Of a stretch of DNA of 22,009 bases, positions 1 through 5,007 are shown one piece after another. The stretch is from a virus, in the IMG/VR virus record IMGVR_UViG_3300044846_001128, positions 1-22,009 of that record. One strand, written 5' to 3'. Each line of letters opens with the position of its first letter. Position 1 is the first letter of the stretch. The notes under the pieces are model-generated. The model was not told where the DNA came from, searched no databases, and saw nothing but the letters and a program-made list of their open reading frames with translations. The position numbers and the translations under genes were made by a program.

Positions 1-160
1 TGACAGTGTCGCCCAATAATATCTGTATCTTATTTTTACGCATCTTGCCACTGATGTGGCCCAGTATGATATGATCGTTTTCTAACTTAATTCTAAACAT
101 AGCATTGGGTAGGACTTCTTCAATTTTCCCCATCATGCTAATTTGGTCTTGTTTTGCCAC
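1..160 (-). CDS. infA: Translation initiation factor IF-1 (C-terminus cut by window edge)
   Basis: Encodes the first 53 residues of an IF-1-like OB-fold protein, which in bacteria binds the 30S A site during initiation. Seen in the sequence: the N-terminus [18 protein letters not shown], the stretch [20 protein letters not shown], then [13 protein letters not shown], which match the bacterial IF-1 core almost position by position. The start is GTG at 158-160, where (M)AKQD fits the family N-terminus, with AAAGGAGA about 10 bases upstream. It is the last visible gene of the run that begins at the promoter at 2701-2729, 28 bases after the 62-residue orphan. A translation factor in a phage suggests tuning of host initiation. 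Such factors are known from some very large phages. Family assignment is firm; the phage role is inferred. Confidence 0.93.
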   Translation of the reverse strand, partial: MAKQDQISMMGKIEEVLPNAMFRIKLENDHIILGHISGKMRKNKIQILLGDTV

Positions 161-188
161 TTAAACTTTTTCTCCTTTATTTGCTTTA

Positions 189-377
189 TTAGCGTTCATT
201 TGGTACTTCCGTAAAACGGCTAAGAAAAGCTTCTTGATAACAACTAAACTCTCTACACTCGTCACAATCGAATTGACGATAGTGAACCCATTTAATATCT
301 TCGCCGTCAGTATAGGTATTTAAAACTAGGAATCTAGATCCAGAAGCACTGCTCCAAAGACTGTTATTTTGAATCAT
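189..377 (-). CDS. Small conserved-looking phage protein, 62 residues, unknown function
   Basis: I do not recognise a named family. The product is 62 residues, starts MIQNNSLWSS, and has a compact beta-rich look: SRFLVLNTYTDGEDIKWVHYRQ, followed by a Cys cluster (C38, C41, C46 in DCDECREFSC) and the end EAFLSRFTEVPNER. It resembles small single-domain phage proteins whose core carries a W-V-H-Y-R strand, but I cannot name one. An upstream in-frame start at 476 exists, but ATG at 375-377 has GGAG six bases before it and overlaps the upstream gene by only 14 bases, so it was chosen. Three closely spaced Cys could bind a metal; no fourth ligand is obvious. Confidence 0.72.
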   Translation of the reverse strand: MIQNNSLWSSASGSRFLVLNTYTDGEDIKWVHYRQFDCDECREFSCYQEAFLSRFTEVPNER

Positions 378-621
378 TGTTTTTCTCCATATCGTATTGT
401 TTAACCATTCGATATAATGGCTCCATACGTTCTTGAAATACTTCGGGTGCTTTGTCTGCGACCATTTCCATATCAAATCTAGTGGGAAAATGTCTTAGGC
501 AATACCGAGCTTCATCTCTAACAATTTTAGGAACTCGAGGTGTATGTTCTGCACTTATTAGATTGAACAGTAGGGTGCGAGTACGCTCTATGGCGCGATA
601 TCTTTCGTCTGGCATTGTCAA
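364..621 (-). CDS. BPSL0761-family-like protein, 85 residues, TTG start
   Basis: The sequence (M)TMPDERYRAIERTRTLLF, followed by TPRVPKIVRDEARYCLRHFPT, closely recalls the BPSL0761 family of small conserved proteins of unknown function known mainly from Burkholderiales and Pseudomonas chromosomes. That family typically begins MTMPDER, which supports the TTG codon at 619-621 as the start. TTG is seven bases after GGAG; the ATG two codons later is 13 bases away. The gene overlaps the ligase stop by four bases, so it is translationally coupled. The protein is mostly helical and charged, with no membrane segment. A host-type gene in a phage early run points to capture from a beta/gammaproteobacterial host (inference). 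Confidence 0.8.
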   Translation of the reverse strand: MTMPDERYRAIERTRTLLFNLISAEHTPRVPKIVRDEARYCLRHFPTRFDMEMVADKAPEVFQERMEPLYRMVKQYDMEKNNDSK

Positions 622-1910
622 ATCTTTTCTCCTGCGGTAAATCCACGGAAACGTAGAAATCGTGGAAATCTCAAACTGTATGTTCCATCTTGATTTTGGG
701 TAACAGCATCTGCTCGAACTTCAACTATTTGACCAGCAAGGCTATCACGGCTATCCCAAAAATCACTTCGATCACTATCGCTGAAACCACTACCAACATT
801 GACCACGATATCTTTCCCGTCGTCTTGTCCGGAGCAAACCAGTGCTCCAAGCCTTCCTTCATTTCTACCAGTGCCTTCTTCAACATCCGTGACCTCCAAG
901 CTAACTTCAATAAATGGTTTTTGTTTGAGCCAGCTGGTACTACGCTTGCACTCGTAGACAGCATCAGGATCTTTGATCATAATGCCTTCGTAGCCGTTGT
1001 CAATGGCTTCTTTGTTAAAATCTTTAAACAGTAGTTCACCCACGTATTCATCCAGGTTAACTTCAGTCTGTGGAATAATTCCAATGTTGCCTACTTTGTC
1101 AAAAGTGGCCTTGAAGTTTATAAGATATTTACTACGGCGGCGCTGACCCAGCACACTTTTACCTTGTTTAAACTCGCTCAACGGCAGGATGTCAAACAAC
1201 ATCAGCACAGCATCATCAGTTTTGACGTTTTCTTTGCGGTGTACTTGTTTCATCAGTGCTTGAAAGCTGGTGCTGATTACTTCACCATCCAAAACAAAAC
1301 TACGTTCAAAGTCGTCAATGTGAAGTGCAAGTCCTTCTGTGATGTGTGTGAAGTTTTCTAAAACTTTGCCATTACGGGTATATTGTGTAACTGTGCGGCT
1401 TTCAATGTCCACTACTGTGAGTACACGAACTCCGTCCAATTTAGGTTCCAAGAGTTTTTTACCTGTGATTTTCTTTTCGTGATTGGCACCGTCATGTGCT
1501 AACATACATTCAAATACAGGAACAGCGCCCTTCTTAACCTTGTTAATGGTCTTTTCGCTGACACCGCAACGCAGGTCTTTGATAAGGATACGTCGATACC
1601 AATCATTCCACTGTGACTTTGTACTAGCACTCAAGGCTAATTCAATTGCAGTTCGAGCATCATCGCCTGTGAGTTGTCGTGTACGCAACAAGAAGCAGAG
1701 TTCCTTAAATGCTTCCCAAGGCAGGCCCTGTCCATCTGGACCGCCGTGTGTGGGAACTTTCTTGACGCCAAATGTAACTAGATTGTCAAGAGCTAGATTA
1801 AAGCCTTCAAACAATTCTGTATTGCCCACTTCGGCTTCAATAATAGCTTCCTTGTTCAGTCGGCTAGGATGATCTTCTAGTGTGCGGATAATGCTGTCAC
1901 AATTACTCAT
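618..1910 (-). CDS. ATP-dependent DNA ligase, T4 gp30-like
   Basis: Seals nicks in duplex DNA using ATP, as in phage replication and repair. The 430 residues carry the nucleotidyltransferase motifs in order: motif I EPKLDGVR with the AMP-accepting lysine K157, motif III VLDGEV (206-211), motif IV EGIMIK (308-313) and motif V around WLKQKP (327-332), then an OB-fold region to about residue 425. The N-terminal ~150 residues contain the helical segment KDLRCGVSEKTINKV, which matches T4-type ligases rather than the short T7-type enzyme (about 360 residues). The start ATG (1908-1910) overlaps the previous stop as TAATG and has AAGGAG upstream. It is fifth from the right edge of an early-type operon. 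The length is somewhat below T4 gp30 (487 residues), but nothing essential is missing. Confidence 0.96.
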   Translation of the reverse strand: MSNCDSIIRTLEDHPSRLNKEAIIEAEVGNTELFEGFNLALDNLVTFGVKKVPTHGGPDGQGLPWEAFKELCFLLRTRQLTGDDARTAIELALSASTKSQWNDWYRRILIKDLRCGVSEKTINKVKKGAVPVFECMLAHDGANHEKKITGKKLLEPKLDGVRVLTVVDIESRTVTQYTRNGKVLENFTHITEGLALHIDDFERSFVLDGEVISTSFQALMKQVHRKENVKTDDAVLMLFDILPLSEFKQGKSVLGQRRRSKYLINFKATFDKVGNIGIIPQTEVNLDEYVGELLFKDFNKEAIDNGYEGIMIKDPDAVYECKRSTSWLKQKPFIEVSLEVTDVEEGTGRNEGRLGALVCSGQDDGKDIVVNVGSGFSDSDRSDFWDSRDSLAGQIVEVRADAVTQNQDGTYSLRFPRFLRFRGFTAGEKI

Positions 1911-1922
1911 TAGTAGGTCTCC
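1908..1922 (-). repeat. Gene-junction repeat, diverged copy 3 (GGAGACCTACTAATG)
   Basis: Differs from the two identical copies at two of fifteen positions. It encodes E-T-Y-stop of the 57-residue protein and provides the Shine-Dalgarno sequence and ATG of DNA ligase. Confidence 0.7.
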
Positions 1923-2083
1923 TTGATGATGTCAAACTCCGTAGTGGGCCATTTGGCCTTGAACTCGTCAGTCTTGACGAAAGCATTGTAGTCACTGGCA
2001 TTGAAAAATACTCTGCGAAACACCGCATTGAGCTTGCCCTTTTCAGTGATTGTGAGATAAACTGATTTTGCTTTGCCTGCCAT
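1910..2083 (-). CDS. Small phage protein, 57 residues, unknown function
   Basis: Unrecognised. The product begins MAGKAKSVYLTITEKGKLN and ends FDIIKETY. The middle, VFFNASDYNAFVKTDEFKAKWP, suggests a small mixed alpha/beta fold. A longer reading from 2119 exists but would overlap the upstream gene by 37 bases. ATG at 2081-2083 is preferred because it forms TAATG with the upstream stop and has GGGAGA at good distance. Translation is therefore coupled to the 88-residue gene before it and to ligase after it. Confidence 0.75.
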   Translation of the reverse strand: MAGKAKSVYLTITEKGKLNAVFRRVFFNASDYNAFVKTDEFKAKWPTTEFDIIKETY

Positions 2084-2095
2084 TATACCGTCTCC
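2081..2095 (-). repeat. Gene-junction repeat, copy 1 (GGAGACGGTATAATG)
   Basis: The 15-mer GGAGACGGTATAATG contains a Shine-Dalgarno sequence, the last codons of the upstream gene (E-T-V-stop) and the ATG of the next gene. An identical copy lies at 2347-2361 and a diverged one, GGAGACCTACTAATG, at 1908-1922. Confidence 0.85.
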
Positions 2096-2349
2096 CAATC
2101 TAAAGTTTTTACACCACACTCAGCCAGTCTATCAATGCCCTCATGTGGGCAGTAGATTTCACTCAGTGTCCAACACTCTCTGAACTCTTTAGAGCGTGCC
2201 ACCGCATCGGTTGCGGTGTATAACCCGGCCTCCATCAATCTGGTAAAAATCTTTGTAGGAGCATCCAGTTCAAACACACACTCAGCAGGGTGCATTTGCA
2301 GGAACTCTACAACCAGTTCATAGGTCAAGTAGAAAGGTTCTGTGCTCAT
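2083..2349 (-). CDS. Small phage protein, 88 residues, unknown function
   Basis: Unrecognised, likely cytoplasmic and helical: MSTEPFYLTYELVVEFLQMH, then AECVFELDAPTKIFTRLMEAGLYTATDAVARSKEF and a C-terminal part with CPHEG. Three Cys and no membrane segment. Start and stop both use TAATG junctions with neighbours. The junction at its start and the one at its end share the identical 15-mer GGAGACGGTATAATG (see repeats). Its place between the SWIM protein and ligase suggests an accessory early role, which is inference only. Confidence 0.72.
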   Translation of the reverse strand: MSTEPFYLTYELVVEFLQMHPAECVFELDAPTKIFTRLMEAGLYTATDAVARSKEFRECWTLSEIYCPHEGIDRLAECGVKTLDWETV

Positions 2350-2361
2350 TATACCGTCTCC
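2347..2361 (-). repeat. Gene-junction repeat, copy 2 (GGAGACGGTATAATG)
   Basis: Identical to the 15-mer at 2081-2095. Here it joins the end of the SWIM gene (H-L-E-T-V-stop) to the ATG of the 88-residue gene, and supplies the ribosome binding site for the latter. Confidence 0.85.
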
Positions 2362-2666
2362 AAATGTTTACAACTACCACGAAAAGTAAATCCAGGACAA
2401 GTACAGGTCTTGGCATCTGGATCTACGGAATAAGTCTGGCCTTTACTGCCTTGTACTGTAATGGTATTAGATGCTACCTTAGTTTTAAAAGGATTAGGTG
2501 TAACTTCCATAAACTTACGACCACGTTTGTCAAAGCCTTTGATAGGCGTTTTAAAGTAGTAGGGAGTTTTTTCGTACTGTTTGATGTAGGCAACTAGTGT
2601 AGTGCCATCTAACAGATAGATGTGCGGGTGGAAGTCTCCGCCTGTAGTCTCTTTGAGTGCCTGCAC
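2349..2666 (-). CDS. SWIM zinc-finger domain protein, 105 residues
   Basis: The C-terminus carries a SWIM-type zinc-binding motif, CTCPGFTFRGSCKH, i.e. CxC-x8-CxH with C88, C90, C99 and H101. SWIM domains bind DNA or protein in many systems. Upstream residues PHIYLLDGTTLVAYIK, then PIKGFDKRGRKF, form an unassigned beta-rich region, followed by a linker (TITVQGSKGQTYSVDP). The frame is open to a TTG at 2729, but that TTG is the -35 box of a perfect promoter whose transcript would start near 2694, so it cannot be the start. GTG at 2664-2666, with AGAGG six bases upstream, is the best start. It is the first gene of the early-type operon. Its function is probably nucleic-acid binding; the target is unknown. 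Confidence 0.82.
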   Translation of the reverse strand: MQALKETTGGDFHPHIYLLDGTTLVAYIKQYEKTPYYFKTPIKGFDKRGRKFMEVTPNPFKTKVASNTITVQGSKGQTYSVDPDAKTCTCPGFTFRGSCKHLETV

Positions 2667-2700
2667 ATTACGCCTCTGATGTTTTGTTGGACATGCAGTA

Positions 2701-2729
2701 ATTATACAGGCATTTTGGTAATCTGTCAA
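2701..2729 (-). promoter_or_regulatory. Perfect sigma70-type promoter (P1)
   Basis: On the minus strand, TTGACA (2724-2729), exactly 17 bases, then TATAAT (2701-2706): full consensus at both boxes with optimal spacing. Predicted transcription start is near 2694, about 28 bases before the GTG of the SWIM gene. It would drive SWIM through infA using unmodified host RNA polymerase, as phage early promoters do. Confidence 0.9.
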
Positions 2730-2745
2730 CTAGCGGTTTTACCAA

Positions 2746-2985
2746 TTATAACTCAATTGCGTGTATTCTAGCTGTACGATCTGCGGCTATGATCTTTACA
2801 CGACTGTTAACTAAAGTAGCATAGGTCATTGTGTAGGTGTTTACTAACTTGCCCTTGTCGTTAAGCCAATGCAAATACACTTTGGAATTAGCAGGAGGAA
2901 TTAATACTGCGCCGTTTGGACCGGGTGTGTATTCTATTTCTGGATTGGCTTCAATCCATTCGTTTTTTAATGCTCGGTAGTTCAT
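2746..2985 (-). CDS. Small phage protein, 79 residues, unknown function
   Basis: Unrecognised. It begins [25 protein letters not shown] and continues with beta-like segments ([21 protein letters not shown]) and a basic C-terminal part. There are no Cys and no membrane segment. The start ATG overlaps the erpA stop as ATGA, so it is read on the same mRNA as iscU and erpA. No Shine-Dalgarno sequence is seen, which fits coupling. Whether it has anything to do with Fe-S assembly cannot be told from the sequence. Confidence 0.72.
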   Translation of the reverse strand: MNYRALKNEWIEANPEIEYTPGPNGAVLIPPANSKVYLHWLNDKGKLVNTYTMTYATLVNSRVKIIAADRTARIHAIEL

Positions 2986-3308
2986 GCTACACTAAAGGAA
3001 CTTCCGCAGCCACAGCTTGTTTCGGCATTGGGATTTTTGATACTGAAACTGGATCCTTGTAGGTCCTCTTTGTAGTCAATGGTGGCACCTGTAAGATACT
3101 GCATACTCATTGCATCAACCAAAACTGTTGCCCCAGGGATGCCAAACTCAAAGTCATCTTCATTCTTTTGATCGTCAAAAGTAAATCCATATTGCATACC
3201 ACTGCATCCGCCACCCTGTACAAATGTTCTTAATTTGAGGTCGGGATTGTTTTCTTCAGCTAGGAGATCAGTGATTTTTAATTTTGCAGATTCAGTAAGT
3301 TCAAGCAT
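2982..3308 (-). CDS. erpA: A-type Fe-S carrier, ErpA-like
   Basis: A-type carrier that accepts an Fe-S cluster from a scaffold such as IscU and passes it to apo-enzymes. The 108 residues match bacterial ErpA throughout: [20 protein letters not shown], the region [19 protein letters not shown], and [15 protein letters not shown]. The three cluster ligands C35, C99 and C101 are all present. It resembles ErpA more than IscA because of the GGGCSG..YGFTFDD and TSCGCGSSF segments. It starts inside the last codons of iscU (8-base overlap), so the two are coupled. In hosts erpA is usually not fused into an isc operon with iscU alone, so this pairing looks assembled by the phage. Function is confident; the identity of its clients is inferred. 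Confidence 0.95.
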   Translation of the reverse strand: MLELTESAKLKITDLLAEENNPDLKLRTFVQGGGCSGMQYGFTFDDQKNEDDFEFGIPGATVLVDAMSMQYLTGATIDYKEDLQGSSFSIKNPNAETSCGCGSSFSVA

Positions 3309-3684
3309 GATGTTTTTTCCTATAATCTTCTACAGCCGCTTTGATTGCGTCTTCAGCAAGAATTGAGCAGTGTATCTTAACCGGGGGTAATGCTAGTTCT
3401 TCGGCAATTTCGGAGTTTTTAATTGATCCTGCTTGGTCAAGGGTTTTTCCTTTGACCCACTCTGTAATGAGGCTCGAACTTGCAATAGCCGATCCGCAAC
3501 CGTACGTTTTAAATTTCGCATCTGTAATAATACCTGTATCATGATCCACCCTTATCTGTAATTTCATTACATCACCACAGGCCGGTGCACCTACCATACC
3601 TGTACCAATAGTATCGTCAACGTCAAACTTGCCCACGTTGCGGGGGTTTTCATAGTGATCAATTACTTTATCTGAATATGCCAT
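3301..3684 (-). CDS. iscU: Fe-S cluster assembly scaffold IscU
   Basis: Scaffold on which IscS-derived sulfur and iron form a [2Fe-2S] cluster. The 127 residues are a full-length Isc[61 protein letters not shown]. Ligands C36, D38, C63, H105 and C106 are all present. The HscA-recognition motif LPPVK (99-103) is intact, implying that host HscA/HscB can act on it. No IscS is encoded nearby, so sulfur must come from the host. The start ATG has AAGGA six bases upstream and a late-promoter-like TAAATA motif before that. The sequence looks beta/gammaproteobacterial, suggesting relatively recent capture (inference from memory of the family, not an alignment). Confidence 0.97.
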   Translation of the reverse strand: MAYSDKVIDHYENPRNVGKFDVDDTIGTGMVGAPACGDVMKLQIRVDHDTGIITDAKFKTYGCGSAIASSSLITEWVKGKTLDQAGSIKNSEIAEELALPPVKIHCSILAEDAIKAAVEDYRKKHHA

Positions 3685-3701
3685 ATAGATTCCTTGCCCT
3701 G

Positions 3702-3718
3702 TATTTACCCTATAAATA
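3702..3718. promoter_or_regulatory. Back-to-back late-promoter-like motifs between iscU and iscA
   Basis: On the plus strand TATAAATA (3711-3718) matches the T4 late promoter consensus exactly. On the minus strand TAAATA (3702-3707) faces iscU. The two cores are arranged TATTTA-N5-TAAATA. T4 late transcripts start six bases past the final A. That predicts plus-strand initiation at 3724, the A of an iscA ATG, and minus-strand initiation at 3696, giving a 12-base leader that contains the iscU Shine-Dalgarno sequence. No gp55-like sigma factor is in the window, so function is inferred. Confidence 0.7.
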
Positions 3719-3723
3719 TGAGT

Positions 3724-4050
3724 ATGATAACTATTACAGCATTAGCAGTGGAAAAAGTCAAGCAGCAATTAGCCAAACGCGGCAAAGGGTTAGGTATCAA
3801 AGTAGGAGTCAAAACTACAGGGTGTAGCGGGCTAGCCTATACCTTAGAATACTTTGATAAACTAGATGACGAAGCACTGTATCATATAGTTGCAACTAAC
3901 GATATAGCAATTGTGATAGATAAAAAAAACGAACCCTATCTTAAGGGTATGACCATAGATTGGGTTCGCAATGGACTCAATGAAGGATTTGATTTTAGTA
4001 ATCCTAACGAGCGTGATCGGTGCGGTTGTGGCGAATCGTTCCGAGTTTAA
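3724..4050 (+). CDS. iscA: A-type Fe-S carrier, IscA-like
   Basis: Second A-type carrier, of the IscA rather than ErpA subtype: LAKRGKGLGIKVGVKTTGCSG, then GLNEGFDFSNPNERDRCGCG and ESFRV. Cluster or iron ligands C34, C100 and C102 are present in the 108-residue form. It is one of only three plus-strand genes found here and is divergent from iscU. Two ATGs are possible, 3718 and 3724. The later one, giving MITITALAVEKV, fits the short N-terminus of IscA and coincides exactly with the predicted late transcription start, which would make the mRNA leaderless. No Shine-Dalgarno sequence precedes either. The 3' end overlaps the convergent 74-residue gene by four bases. Confidence 0.94.
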   Translation: MITITALAVEKVKQQLAKRGKGLGIKVGVKTTGCSGLAYTLEYFDKLDDEALYHIVATNDIAIVIDKKNEPYLKGMTIDWVRNGLNEGFDFSNPNERDRCGCGESFRV

Positions 4051-4271
4051 GGCTTGCCGTCGTAGTCTTTGACAGCGCCGCCGTAGTGTACAGATTTAGC
4101 TTTGCGGCCTTTTAGATAGTTACCGTGACCATCTGTATGACCTTTGCCCTTTGATTGATGTGGCCGCAGTCCTTGACTTACGCAGGAGCTGTGATCGCTT
4201 CTGCCCAGTCGTTTAGGACTACGACATATCTTAGGGTCTGTTTTTTCGTTGATGAATTCGTAAGCTCGCAT
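4047..4271 (-). CDS. Small protein with internal-head-protein-like N-terminus, 74 residues
   Basis: The N-terminus MRAYEFINE resembles the capsid-targeting peptide of T4 internal proteins (MKTYQEFIAE), and I-N-E fits the (I/L)-x-E pattern cut by the T4-type prohead protease. The rest is basic and rich in Gly, Lys, His and Ser, with two Cys (KICRSPKRLGRSDHSSCVSQ) and a Gly/Lys-rich tail (HTDGHGNYLKGRKAKSVHYGG), as expected for a small DNA-associated protein. No domain is recognised beyond this. It is preceded by AATAAATA placed as a late promoter would be, with the predicted transcript starting at the A of ATG. The internal-head role is inference; the gene itself is likely real. Confidence 0.7.
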   Translation of the reverse strand: MRAYEFINEKTDPKICRSPKRLGRSDHSSCVSQGLRPHQSKGKGHTDGHGNYLKGRKAKSVHYGGAVKDYDGKP

Positions 4272-4276
4272 TAATT

Positions 4277-4284
4277 TATTTATT
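4277..4284 (-). promoter_or_regulatory. Late-promoter-like AATAAATA, leaderless configuration
   Basis: On the minus strand AATAAATA occupies positions -13 to -6 relative to the A of the ATG at 4271, matching seven of eight bases of T4 TATAAATA at the canonical late distance. It overlaps the 3' end of the cell-wall hydrolase gene. No Shine-Dalgarno sequence lies between it and the ATG. Confidence 0.5.
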
Positions 4285-4879
4285 GATTTTTGTCAACATA
4301 GAATATATGATTACCTATACGAATATCTCTACGGGTGTTCTTCCAACGAGGATTAACTTTGGAAGAGTGGAACCATAGCCATTCTCCCATTTCTTCCTTG
4401 TAGTGATAATAGTCACCGCCAAGAAGCCGCTCTGCTACAGCCATGCTTTCAAGCCATCTTTGATCAGTTTCTTTAATTTTGCGAGTAACTTCGCAGACCC
4501 AGCTAAACTGGCACACAGTTCTACGATGTAACACTGTGCGTTTTTCCACGTGAGTTTCAGTTTTGCCAAACCAACCTACTTTTACCACTTTGGTAGAAAT
4601 AACCTGTCGAGGTTCTACAAATACTGTCTTTTGCTTGACTACGCCGCAGATAGTTTTAGGCCATCTAGGATCTGTAGCTCTGTTTAGAGTAACCATTCCC
4701 ACGGCAATTTTGCCGGCTTCTGGTTCTCCACCTGACTCAAAATAGATATTACGTGCCAAGCACATTAATTCCTTTTGGTCGACTTTACTGGTGCCATTAT
4801 CGTATGCAGCCGCCACGCCACTTGATAAAAACATCAGGCCTATTACTGTGTTGACTACGATGTTAAGTAGTTTTGACAT
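4280..4879 (-). CDS. Secreted SleB-like cell-wall hydrolase (Hydrolase_2 family)
   Basis: Predicted peptidoglycan-cleaving enzyme of the SleB/CwlJ-type Hydrolase_2 family. Residues 1-25 form a signal peptide (hydrophobic core VVNTVIGLMFLSSGVAAA, likely cut after AAA). The conserved core follows: LARNIYFESGGEPEAGKIAV with the probable catalytic E48, then VTLNRATDPRWPKTICGVV, CQFSWVCE, and near the end VNPRWKNTRRDIRIGNHIFY. Four Cys (40, 78, 123, 129) could pair outside the cytoplasm. A 30-residue basic insert (about 88-122) separates the core halves. It begins 10 bases or so after a strong AAGGAGGG and is driven by a perfect sigma70-type promoter. It could be an exported endolysin or an enzyme for remodelling the wall early in infection. 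The family call is firm, the timing inferred. Confidence 0.9.
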   Translation of the reverse strand: MSKLLNIVVNTVIGLMFLSSGVAAAYDNGTSKVDQKELMCLARNIYFESGGEPEAGKIAVGMVTLNRATDPRWPKTICGVVKQKTVFVEPRQVISTKVVKVGWFGKTETHVEKRTVLHRRTVCQFSWVCEVTRKIKETDQRWLESMAVAERLLGGDYYHYKEEMGEWLWFHSSKVNPRWKNTRRDIRIGNHIFYVDKNQ

Positions 4880-4931
4880 TGGTATGCCCTCCTTTTTTAA
4901 GAGTTGTAAGAATAATTAGTGTATTACTCTG

Positions 4932-4968
4932 GTTTTACCGAAGAAACTGGGGGATTTTTAGGTAAAAC
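4932..4968 (-). promoter_or_regulatory. Predicted 5'-terminal mRNA hairpin ahead of the cell-wall hydrolase
   Basis: Perfect 8-base arms GTTTTACC (4961-4968, minus strand) and GGTAAAAC (4932-4939) enclose a 21-base loop. The first arm begins at about the transcription start predicted from the promoter at 4973-5001, so the mRNA would open with a stem-loop. The remaining leader to the ATG is about 50 bases. Possible roles are mRNA protection or control of translation. There is no U-run that would make it a terminator. Confidence 0.55.
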
Positions 4969-4972
4969 GCTA

Positions 4973-5001
4973 ATTATAGCTGTATATAATTAGCTTGTCA
5001 A
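4973..5001 (-). promoter_or_regulatory. Perfect sigma70-type promoter (P2)
   Basis: On the minus strand TTGACA (4996-5001), 17 bases, TATAAT (4973-4978). Predicted start is near 4966, giving a leader of roughly 87 bases before the hydrolase ATG. This is the second full-consensus promoter in the window, with the same geometry as that at 2701-2729. Confidence 0.9.
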
Positions 5002-5007
5002 GCTAGG

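Noticed and set aside
378-476. Longer reading of the 62-residue gene from 476
   Set aside because: It would overlap the BPSL0761-type gene by over 100 bases; the internal ATG has a good ribosome binding site.
725-964. 79-codon minus-strand ORF with a hydrophobic end inside the ligase
   Set aside because: Out-of-frame shadow of the ligase OB-fold region with no start signal.
1483-1872. 129-codon plus-strand ORF inside the ligase
   Set aside because: Antisense shadow of a clear ligase; no ribosome binding site or recognisable motif.
2667-2729. N-terminal extension of the SWIM protein from a TTG at 2729
   Set aside because: That TTG is the first base triplet of a perfect -35 box and lies upstream of the predicted transcription start.
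4268-4296. TTGACA at 4291-4296 as a third sigma70 promoter
   Set aside because: At 17 bases the -10 position reads TAATGC and contains the start codon, so it is not a credible promoter; the late-type motif fits better.
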